A stretch of 10,746 bases of DNA, taken from the NCBI GenBank assembly GCA_050946255.1, contig JBMNUL010000090.1, positions 1-10,746 of the forward strand. Reading direction: 5' to 3'. Position numbers and translations under genes: made by a program. Each line of letters begins with the position of its first letter. Within the stretch, counting starts at the first letter, position 1. The stretch comes from JBMNUL01 sp050946255. Lineage in GTDB: Bacteria > Actinomycetota > Coriobacteriia > Coriobacteriales > CADBOM01. Below the pieces are notes generated by a model. That model did no database searches, had not been told where the DNA came from, and saw only the letters and a program-made list of their open reading frames with translations. Below are positions 1 through 4,623 of this stretch, piece after piece.

Positions 1-240
1 CTCCTCAATCTGCTCCTCGTTCATATCCTTGATGAAGGCCGGGGCCGCCTTGCCCCTTATCACCGTGACATTATCGAGGCAGTCGAACTTGGCGAGCTCG
101 CCTGTGACCATATCCTTGAGAAACTGCACGATCACTACCTTGTAGCCCCTGCCGCTGGCACGAAGCGCCAAGCCGAGCGCGCACGTAGTCTTCCCCTTGC
201 CATATCCGTAGTAAACGTGGATGAGACCTCCAGCCTGCAT
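1..240 (-). CDS. cobO: Corrinoid adenosyltransferase, CobO/BtuR type (3' part outside window)
   Basis: This gene encodes the first 80 residues of an ATP:cob(I)alamin / cob(I)yrinic acid a,c-diamide adenosyltransferase. The enzyme moves the 5'-deoxyadenosyl group of ATP onto reduced cobalt in the cytoplasm, either in cobamide biosynthesis or in corrinoid salvage. The start is the ATG at 238-240, with a GGAGGT ribosome binding site five bases upstream. Residues 7-11 form a short beta-strand (IHVYY). They lead into the P-loop GYGKGKTT at residues 12-19, followed by an ALGLALRASGRG helix and a VVIVQFLK strand. This is the characteristic N-terminal order of the CobO/CobA(BtuR) family. A Tyr occupies P-loop position 13, where many family members have Asp or Asn. 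The reading frame is open to the left edge; full-length proteins have about 170-200 residues. It is divergent from a histidine phosphatase that may act in the same pathway. CobO versus BtuR specificity cannot be settled from this fragment. Confidence 0.88.
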   Translation of the reverse strand, partial: MQAGGLIHVYYGYGKGKTTCALGLALRASGRGYKVVIVQFLKDMVTGELAKFDCLDNVTVIRGKAAPAFIKDMNEEQIEE

Positions 241-245
241 GGAAA

Positions 246-251
246 ACCTCC
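246..251 (-). promoter_or_regulatory. Ribosome binding site of the CobO-like gene
   Basis: The minus-strand GGAGGT lies five bases before the ATG at 240. It is near consensus and fixes that start codon. Confidence 0.8.
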
Positions 252-298
252 GAAATCATGTGATGAGAATTGGCCTGCCAGGGCCTTGCATGTGTACT

Positions 299-304
299 AT
301 TGTA
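299..304 (-). promoter_or_regulatory. Possible -10 element for the CobO-like gene
   Basis: The minus-strand hexamer TACAAT matches the sigma-70 -10 consensus at five of six positions. It lies in a short AT-rich patch about 60 bases upstream of the start codon. No convincing -35 hexamer sits 16-18 bases away: AAGCCA is found at 17, and TTGTCC (minus strand) at 314-319 is too close. This is a candidate only. Confidence 0.3.
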
Positions 305-331
305 TTATTTGGCGGACAAGTTGGCTTGCTC

Positions 332-380
332 GAACATCGCGACCTATAGCGCAAGATGGGCTATGGGATATCGCGAGTTC
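332..380. repeat. Long imperfect inverted repeat (hairpin) in divergent intergenic region
   Basis: The left arm at 332-350 pairs with the right arm at 360-380 around a nine-base loop (351-359). From the loop outward, 343-350 pairs with 360-367 (eight pairs, one of them G-T). Next comes a three-base bulge (368-370), then 337-342 with 371-376 (six pairs), a single bulged A at 336, and 332-335 with 377-380 (four pairs). That makes eighteen pairs in all. No T-run follows on either strand, so it does not look like an intrinsic terminator. It lies between the divergent CobO-like and phosphatase genes and could be an operator or a structured leader. The arms were matched by eye and no folding energy was computed. 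Confidence 0.55.
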
Positions 381-385
381 TAGGG

Positions 386-489
386 CAGAGTGGGTTTGGT
401 TCCAGAGCAAGGCGATTTTTTCTTGATCAGGGCGGGCTTGGTCCCAGAGCAAGGCGATTTTTCTTGATCAGGGCGGGCTTGGTCCCAGA
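386..489. repeat. Tandem repeat, ~42-bp unit, two full and two partial copies
   Basis: Copy 1 is 398-439 (42 bases) and copy 2 is 440-480 (41 bases). They differ by one substitution (T401 versus C443) and by one T in the T-tract (six versus five). A third copy begins at 481 and breaks off after nine bases (GGTCCCAGA to 489). The twelve bases before copy 1 (386-397) resemble the end of the unit at nine of twelve positions. Each full unit contains a T-tract, the palindrome TGATCA and a GGGCGGG block. The near-identity of the copies suggests recent duplication. No repeat/spacer pattern of a CRISPR is present. Confidence 0.85.
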
Positions 490-517
490 ACTGGCCGAGC
501 TTGGATGGAATCTCTCA

Positions 518-523
518 TACAAT
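518..523 (+). promoter_or_regulatory. Possible -10 element for the histidine phosphatase gene
   Basis: TACAAT matches five of six -10 consensus positions and sits 36 bases before the ATG at 560. I find no good -35 at standard spacing. The hexamer overlaps the left arm of the CAATTCG inverted repeat (520-526). Confidence 0.3.
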
Positions 524-551
524 TCGGCCTGCCCGAACATCTAGCGAATTG
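520..551. promoter_or_regulatory. Inverted repeat CAATTCG-N18-CGAATTG before the phosphatase start
   Basis: Perfect seven-base arms lie at 520-526 and 545-551, separated by 18 bases. The left arm overlaps the candidate -10 (518-523) and the right arm touches the ribosome binding site (GGAG at 551-554). It could act as an operator for a dimeric repressor or as a hairpin affecting translation. Function is inferred from position only. Confidence 0.35.
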
Positions 552-559
552 GAGAGCAT

Positions 560-1168
560 ATGCTCGTAACTCTTATCAGACACGGCCAGATACCGGCCAA
601 CATCGACAGGCGCTACATCGGCAGGACCAACCAGCTGCTCACAGATGAGGGAAAGAGACAGGCGGCAAGGGCAAAAGTACCCGAAGTGGACAAGGTCTTC
701 GTCAGCCCATATACACGGTGCCTTCAAACGGCAGACATCATGTATCCCGGAATGGAGCACACCGAAGTCGAGGACCTCAGGGAAATGGACTTCGGAATCT
801 TCGAGAACAAGACTGCCGACGAGATGGTAGATTTCAAGCCATATAGGGATTGGGTGGACTCAATGTGCGAGGGCCCGGTGCCCGATGGTGAGACAATGGC
901 GGAGTTCCACGACAGATGCTCTGCGGCGTTTGAGGATGTCATCAAATCTTGCGACCCTGACGAACGTCTGGCATTCGTGGTCCACGGCGGCACGATCATG
1001 GCGGTCATGGGGGCTTTCAACGACGAGGGGCGCAGCTACTTCGAGTACCATCTCGAGAATTGCCAGTTCTTCACATGTGAGGTCAGGTGGGAACCCAAGC
1101 TCAAGCTGCACAGGATCGCTGGAGCCGAGCCTGGCGGACGGCTGCCCCCGAAGGTCGAGGACAAGTAG
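560..1168 (+). CDS. Histidine phosphatase family protein, probable alpha-ribazole phosphatase
   Basis: This is a 202-residue cytoplasmic enzyme of the phosphoglycerate mutase-like (branch 1) histidine phosphatase superfamily. The catalytic RHG motif is at residues 7-9, with His8 as the likely phospho-acceptor. A second conserved arginine follows in SPYTRCLQTA (Arg53), an acidic residue in LREMDFGIFENK (Glu75), and the second catalytic histidine in VVHGGTIM (His142). The ELR/REMDFG-F-E-N-K segment is typical of CobC-like phosphatases, which remove phosphate from alpha-ribazole 5'-phosphate or adenosylcobalamin phosphate late in cobamide assembly. The divergent CobO-like neighbour supports that role. 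Superfamily members are hard to tell apart by sequence, so another small phosphomonoester substrate remains possible. The ATG at 560 has a GGAG ribosome binding site (551-554) with five-base spacing. The gene ends at TAG 1166-1168, 17 bases before the terminator stem. Confidence 0.85.
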   Translation: MLVTLIRHGQIPANIDRRYIGRTNQLLTDEGKRQAARAKVPEVDKVFVSPYTRCLQTADIMYPGMEHTEVEDLREMDFGIFENKTADEMVDFKPYRDWVDSMCEGPVPDGETMAEFHDRCSAAFEDVIKSCDPDERLAFVVHGGTIMAVMGAFNDEGRSYFEYHLENCQFFTCEVRWEPKLKLHRIAGAEPGGRLPPKVEDK

Positions 1169-1185
1169 CAACGCAGGCAGGTGAC

Positions 1186-1222
1186 CCCGCTGGAGCGCGC
1201 CAAGCGGGTGGGGCATTTTTTT
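1186..1222 (+). terminator. Rho-independent terminator of the phosphatase gene
   Basis: The stem pairs CCCGCTGG (1186-1193) with CCAAGCGGG (1200-1208), with one bulged A, around the six-base loop AGCGCG. A short G-rich stretch follows, then seven T residues (1216-1222). It starts 17 bases after the phosphatase stop codon. Confidence 0.8.
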
Positions 1223-1455
1223 GATGCAGCCGGCACCACCGAGTGACAGAGCCGGATAAAACTGACGGGCGTCAGTGGATTACGGCACCGGATTTGAATG
1301 CAGGAATGCCACCGAGTGACGGCTCCGGGTGAGATTACCTGAAACGACGGAACTGCCCAACTTCGCCGGGCAAAGCTGCCGAAAGACACAACCAGAGCCG
1401 CCGGATGGCAACGACAGAGATGGCTGCAAGCTAGGGTGCCGGAACATCCCAGACA
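1223..1455. other. Convergent intergenic DNA with direct and inverted repeats, no gene seen
   Basis: No credible coding region or known RNA was found here. It contains the direct repeat CCACCGAGTGAC (1236-1247 and 1309-1320), the palindrome ACTGAC-GGGC-GTCAGT (1261-1276), TGCCC/GGGCA arms, and an outer inverted repeat pairing CCGGCACC (1230-1237) with GGTGCCGG (1435-1442). The outer arms extend, through a small internal loop, to GATG (1223-1226) and CATC (1445-1448). It may be a structured RNA tail, a small repeat element, or simply decayed sequence. Confidence 0.5.
1258..1276 (-). terminator. Possible weak backup terminator (minus strand)
   Basis: A perfect six-pair stem ACTGAC/GTCAGT with loop GCCC (minus strand) is followed by only three or four T residues. 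It lies beyond the main minus-strand terminator at 1456-1494. The short T-run makes it a weak candidate; it could equally be a protein-binding palindrome. Confidence 0.3.
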
Positions 1456-1494
1456 CGAAAACGGGTCCCGAACGGTTGAACCGTGCGGGACCCG
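1456..1494 (-). terminator. Rho-independent terminator of the CWB2 surface protein gene
   Basis: CGGGTCCCG (1462-1470) and CGGGACCCG (1486-1494) form a perfect nine-pair stem. It is extended, after one mismatch, by four more pairs (1472-1475 with 1481-1484) around a five-base loop. On the minus strand it is followed by TTTT (1461-1458). It begins 44 bases beyond the stop codon of the minus-strand gene. On the plus strand no T-run follows, so it acts mainly leftward. Confidence 0.8.
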
Positions 1495-1538
1495 AAAATT
1501 GCACCTACGTTCTCAGAACATGGAGCTGGAAGTTTCCC

Positions 1539-4013
1539 TTAGACGAGGGACTCCAGAGTCTTCTCAATGCTCGATGAAACAGCCGCTTTGCCGCCGATGA
1601 TGTAACCGCTGGTTATCGAGCTTGCATTGGTCTTGACGAATGCAGTTGCGTACGACGAACCATCGGCAACCAGAAGAAGCGGAGAGCCCTTTGCACCCGT
1701 GAGGTTAGCCGAGGTGAGTGCATCCGGGAAGTTCTTGCCAGATGCAACCGTGAGATTGGCGCAGCTCAGCGTGACCTCCGGTGTGGTGCTCACACCAGAT
1801 ACGGTCCCACCGGTAACCCAAGTTGCAAACTTGGACGAGGTCTCGTAGCGGTCGGTGCCATTAATGACCGTGTAGGTGACGTCATCTCCAATTGCATCTT
1901 CCACGGAGTCGGAATCAACTGCAGCGCTACCACCGAGAATCAGGACCTGTGTGAAGCCGCCCTCTTGAATCGCCTGGACCTCGGTATCGGAGAGCTCACC
2001 GTCTTCTGCGAGGAAAATCGGGGCATCGGCAGCATAGGCATAGGCAGATGCGGACAGAGCATCTGGGTAGTTGTCGCCAGACACGACGATTGCGGTATCG
2101 CCCCAACCTGTATCGGTGCCGTAATTGTAAACGGCATCTGCGGTCAAGTACCTGGTCGACCCACTCACGCGCTCAATCGAGATGCCGTCCAGGGCATCTA
2201 CCGCATTGGCCACAGACTCGGAAACGGCTGCGGTTCCTCCAACGATGATCACGTTCGCCCCAGAATCAGATGCCAGGGCCTCTATCTCATCGGAAACAGT
2301 ATCCGAGAGCTCGTCGGTCTCGGTGATGACCAGCGGCGCATTGAGCAATCCGGAAAGAGCCGTCGCTGCCAGGGCATCTGGATAGTTCTCCCCGCTGGCA
2401 AGGACTATCGTGCTGGCACTTCCATCTTCATAGGTCGCATCGAGAATCGCGCTCATCGTCCCGTACCTATCGGATCCATACAGACGCGTCCAAACCGAGT
2501 CATCAGAATCGCTGCTCGTGTTGGTGCCGAATTCGGTGCTGGTGCCGTAATAGTTGTCGAATGCAGTGCGGTCGATGTTGGCATCCTGCACCTCGTTGGC
2601 ACTCGAGGTGGACACGGTCGTGGAATAGCTTCCCTTGACAGTCACCGTCACGCTAGAGGTCCCGCTCACGAGCGTGGTGCCCGAAGAGTTGACGACCTTA
2701 ACGGTATTGCCGGACTCATCGACGACGGACCCGCCGCTGGCAACGTTGAGGTTGTAGACGGTGGAGTCATCGGTGACGACCCAGGTAGAAGTCGAATCGA
2801 CGTTGACTGACAGGTTATCGGTAACGGTGGTGGTGGCGCTGGAGTTCGTCTCGATGGAGGCGGCTCCAGTCCAGGTGGTTGCATCGGTGAGGTAGACATC
2901 AACGGAGCTGATCGTATCAGCGACGATATTACCGGAGAGGGTCTCGCCGATTCCCGTGAAGTTAACAGTTGCACCGTTGGATCCGGCGGAGCCCCAATTG
3001 TTGGAATCGTTGCCGACGGCCATCAGGAGGTCTGCCGAATCTGAATCGAAGTCGAGCGTGGTGTTGTCCAGCACGATGTTTGCCGTGGTATTGGTGAGGT
3101 AGAACATCGATCCAGAAGTTATCGAGCTAGAGAGGGTGGAATCAACTGCCTGGAACAGCGCGGTTTCACCCGTTGAGGTGTCCGCGTCTCCCGACGTGGA
3201 CTGGTAGATGATCACACCGTTCGCAACGGGATCGGAGCCTGACCTTCCGGTGTTGGTGGATGTGAGGTCGGAATTGGCGATCATTATCGTGTTGAGGCCT
3301 TCCATGCCTGCGATTTGCGACCCAGAGGCCGTGCCGGTAACGTTGTCGACCTCGATGTCGCCGGTGGAATAGAGGATCGGCGAGCCATCCCCTTCAGTGC
3401 TGATCTCGGAATTTGTCAGCGAGACATACCCGCCTCCGCGGTCGGTAGCCACGCCTGCGCTGTGATCGCCCTGTGTTGTGATGTTGGTATCGTTTGCAAC
3501 GATCGTTCCAGCATAGGTGGCGTCGAGCCCGCGGGAATTGTCCGAAGTTGTCGAAATCGTGTTGGAGTTGGAATAGACTGTTGCGGAATCGGTTGCGAAG
3601 ATCCCGTTGGATCCTTCGGACGTGGCGCTCAACACGCTGTCGGAAATATAGATCATCGAGCTCTCGCCGACAGCAAGGACGATGGAGTTCACTCCATAGA
3701 AGTTGCAGTTGTCGGAGTTGCTTGAAGATCCCGACTTAGTGATTGTGGCATTGGTAACCGTTGCGGTTCCACCATTTTCAGCCAGCACCGCGTTGGAGTT
3801 CGAACTCGTGGACGTGATGGTTGCGGAATCCGAGGTTACATCCTCCCCATCTGCAGTCAAAGTGGCAGAATAGCTGCCAGTGTAGTCATAATCGCTGGTG
3901 TCGGCAGCCAGGGCAATCGAAGGAACCCCGCACAGCGCAATCGAGAACGCCGCGACCATTGAAACCACCTTGGTTCCAAAGTTGCCAAACTTTCTCTTAG
4001 AAGATTTTTCCAT
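1539..4013 (-). CDS. Secreted cell-surface protein: beta-helix-like N-terminal region plus three CWB2 repeats
   Basis: This is an 824-residue exported protein. Residues 1-36 form a Sec signal peptide: a basic KRK segment, a hydrophobic core around 16-32, and an ALA cleavage site near 34-36. Residues ~40-480 are rich in Ser, Thr, Asn and Asp, with irregular repeats of about 20-25 residues (VTNATITKSGSS, ISDSVLSATSEGSNG, NDTNITTQGDHSAG). This pattern is expected of a right-handed parallel beta-helix adhesin. Residues ~510-824 hold three cell wall-binding repeat 2 units, each with an (R/N)xxGSxRY-like start (RLYGSDRYGT, RVSGSTRYLT, VINGTDRYET), a S-G-x-N-(Y/F)-P-D-A-L motif and a (V/I/L)GG-x-AAV motif. 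In Clostridioides difficile, CWB2 triplets hold S-layer proteins to an anionic wall polymer. The ATG at 4013 was chosen because GGGGAG lies eight bases upstream; an in-frame TTG at 4046 has no such site. Ligand and role are unknown, with adhesion the likeliest. Confidence 0.85.
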   Translation of the reverse strand: MEKSSKRKFGNFGTKVVSMVAAFSIALCGVPSIALAADTSDYDYTGSYSATLTADGEDVTSDSATITSTSSNSNAVLAENGGTATVTNATITKSGSSSNSDNCNFYGVNSIVLAVGESSMIYISDSVLSATSEGSNGIFATDSATVYSNSNTISTTSDNSRGLDATYAGTIVANDTNITTQGDHSAGVATDRGGGYVSLTNSEISTEGDGSPILYSTGDIEVDNVTGTASGSQIAGMEGLNTIMIANSDLTSTNTGRSGSDPVANGVIIYQSTSGDADTSTGETALFQAVDSTLSSSITSGSMFYLTNTTANIVLDNTTLDFDSDSADLLMAVGNDSNNWGSAGSNGATVNFTGIGETLSGNIVADTISSVDVYLTDATTWTGAASIETNSSATTTVTDNLSVNVDSTSTWVVTDDSTVYNLNVASGGSVVDESGNTVKVVNSSGTTLVSGTSSVTVTVKGSYSTTVSTSSANEVQDANIDRTAFDNYYGTSTEFGTNTSSDSDDSVWTRLYGSDRYGTMSAILDATYEDGSASTIVLASGENYPDALAATALSGLLNAPLVITETDELSDTVSDEIEALASDSGANVIIVGGTAAVSESVANAVDALDGISIERVSGSTRYLTADAVYNYGTDTGWGDTAIVVSGDNYPDALSASAYAYAADAPIFLAEDGELSDTEVQAIQEGGFTQVLILGGSAAVDSDSVEDAIGDDVTYTVINGTDRYETSSKFATWVTGGTVSGVSTTPEVTLSCANLTVASGKNFPDALTSANLTGAKGSPLLLVADGSSYATAFVKTNASSITSGYIIGGKAAVSSSIEKTLESLV

Positions 4014-4021
4014 TTCTGGAT

Positions 4022-4027
4022 CTCCCC
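4022..4027 (-). promoter_or_regulatory. Ribosome binding site of the CWB2 surface protein gene
   Basis: The minus-strand GGGGAG lies eight bases before the ATG at 4013. It decides against the upstream in-frame TTG at 4046. Confidence 0.75.
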
Positions 4028-4036
4028 TCACTTGAA

Positions 4037-4063
4037 ATTCTTCCAACTGTAAGTTGATTCTTC
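4037..4063 (-). promoter_or_regulatory. 5'-leader hairpin flanked by GAAGAAT direct repeats
   Basis: On the minus strand, CAACT-TAC-AGTTG (4056-4044) is a perfect five-pair inverted repeat with a three-base centre. It is flanked immediately on both sides by GAAGAAT (4063-4057 and 4043-4037). It lies between the predicted transcription start and the ribosome binding site of the surface protein gene. It could be a protein site or an mRNA stability element; no known family was recognised. Confidence 0.4.
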
Positions 4064-4082
4064 AGAAAATGAACTACAGTCA

Positions 4083-4112
4083 TTTATATAACATTAATTA
4101 ATATATCAACAA
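4083..4112 (-). promoter_or_regulatory. Predicted sigma-70-type promoter of the CWB2 surface protein gene
   Basis: On the minus strand, TTGTTG (4112-4107) is a possible -35 and TATATA (4090-4085) a possible -10, with a 16-base spacer. TATAAA (4088-4083) at 18 bases is the alternative -10. The spacer contains the ten-base palindrome ATTAATTAAT (4093-4102). The stretch is far more AT-rich than the surrounding genes. It predicts a 5' leader of about 60 bases. Confidence 0.5.
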
Positions 4113-4138
4113 CTGAAAATTATCTGAAAAAGCTGAAA
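4113..4138 (-). promoter_or_regulatory. Three TTTCAG direct repeats just upstream of the predicted -35
   Basis: The minus-strand hexamer TTTCAG occurs at 4138-4133, 4129-4124 and 4118-4113. The spacings are 9 and 11 bases, close to one helical turn, and the last copy abuts the candidate -35. This geometry resembles activator or response-regulator sites, but part of the pattern could follow from the AT-richness of the region. Confidence 0.35.
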
Positions 4139-4206
4139 GAAATTCACAAGTGGAGAGTCAGCTGGCATGCTGCTGGAAACTATGTGGTGTCGAGACTCCT
4201 CGTGTA

Positions 4207-4623
4207 TTACTTGCCGGAATCCTCTTCCAAGAGCTTGAGCAGGAGCTTGTTCCACTCCAACTGACTCTTATTGAAGGGAAGGGTGACATCATCCTCAGAC
4301 ATTCCCGAGATCTGGTTGTCAAGAGCATCTATTCTGGCGGAAACTTCATCCTTCCCTAGCTCGGAAAGCGGTTGCGCCTGAGCTGCAAGCACGATGACCT
4401 TCGTTCCGTCGACTTCGGCATAGCCTCCATTGACTGCGATGCGCATGATCTCGCCATCGGGCTCGGTAACGCGAACGCAACCCATCCCAAGGGTGACGAT
4501 TGTCGAGGCATGCTTCTCGTACATGCCAATCTCACCGGTCTCGGCAGGGACCACCACAAACGACGCCTCATCTTTGTAGAGAGAGCGCTCGGGCGTGACT
4601 ATCTCGCATTGCAGCGAAGACAT
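4207..4623 (-). CDS. atpC: F1Fo ATP synthase subunit epsilon
   Basis: This 138-residue protein is part of the F1 central stalk. It binds gamma, contacts the c-ring and can inhibit ATP hydrolysis through its C-terminal helices. The N-terminal beta-sandwich (about residues 1-86) carries the family segment PAETGEIGMYEKHAS (26-40), with the conserved GEIG and His38. A helical C-terminal domain follows (~88-138), with a long linker (about 106-118). I do not see the IDxxRA ATP-binding motif known from some Bacillus epsilon subunits; the corresponding stretch reads ARIDALDNQ. The ATG directly follows the atpD stop (TAAATG), with a GAGGAG-type site inside the end of atpD, which implies translational coupling. 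It is the last gene of the operon, and I see no convincing intrinsic terminator in the 193 bases after it. Confidence 0.95.
   Translation of the reverse strand: MSSLQCEIVTPERSLYKDEASFVVVPAETGEIGMYEKHASTIVTLGMGCVRVTEPDGEIMRIAVNGGYAEVDGTKVIVLAAQAQPLSELGKDEVSARIDALDNQISGMSEDDVTLPFNKSQLEWNKLLLKLLEEDSGK

Noticed and set aside
332..380. Intergenic hairpin considered as a terminator
   Set aside because: Neither strand has a T-run after the stem, and no gene ends nearby.
386..489. Tandem repeat considered as a CRISPR array
   Set aside because: The copies are directly adjacent with no unique spacers, and there are only two full units.
356..544. 62-codon plus-strand frame across the tandem repeat, with an internally repeated RARRFFL peptide
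   Set aside because: The peptide repeat follows from the DNA repeat. The second DNA unit is 41 bases long, which shifts the frame at the next unit, and there is no ribosome binding site.
241..559. Cobalamin riboswitch considered because of the cobamide neighbours
   Set aside because: I could not find the B12-box-like core (GCCACTG and associated conserved segments) on either strand. An Infernal scan with the Rfam cobalamin models would be decisive.
1290..1298. TTCAAATCC on the minus strand, resembling a tRNA T-loop
   Set aside because: The five bases on each side do not pair as a T-stem, and no acceptor or anticodon arms are present.
1329..1577. 82-codon plus-strand frame in the convergent intergenic region
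   Set aside because: It starts with a GTG lacking a ribosome binding site, crosses a strong terminator stem and overlaps the end of the opposite gene.
1965..2810. 281-codon plus-strand frame opposite the CWB2 region
   Set aside because: It is antisense to the conserved CWB2 repeats. Its Gly/Arg/Ile-rich, repetitive protein is the mirror of those codons.
3923..3930. Cysteine in the hydrophobic core of the CWB2 signal peptide as a lipobox
   Set aside because: The residue before the Cys is Leu, not Gly/Ala/Ser, and a clear ALA signal peptidase I site follows.
4014..4046. Upstream in-frame TTG start for the CWB2 protein
   Set aside because: It lacks a ribosome binding site and would put acidic residues ahead of a normal signal peptide. 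The ATG at 4013 has GGGGAG at good spacing.
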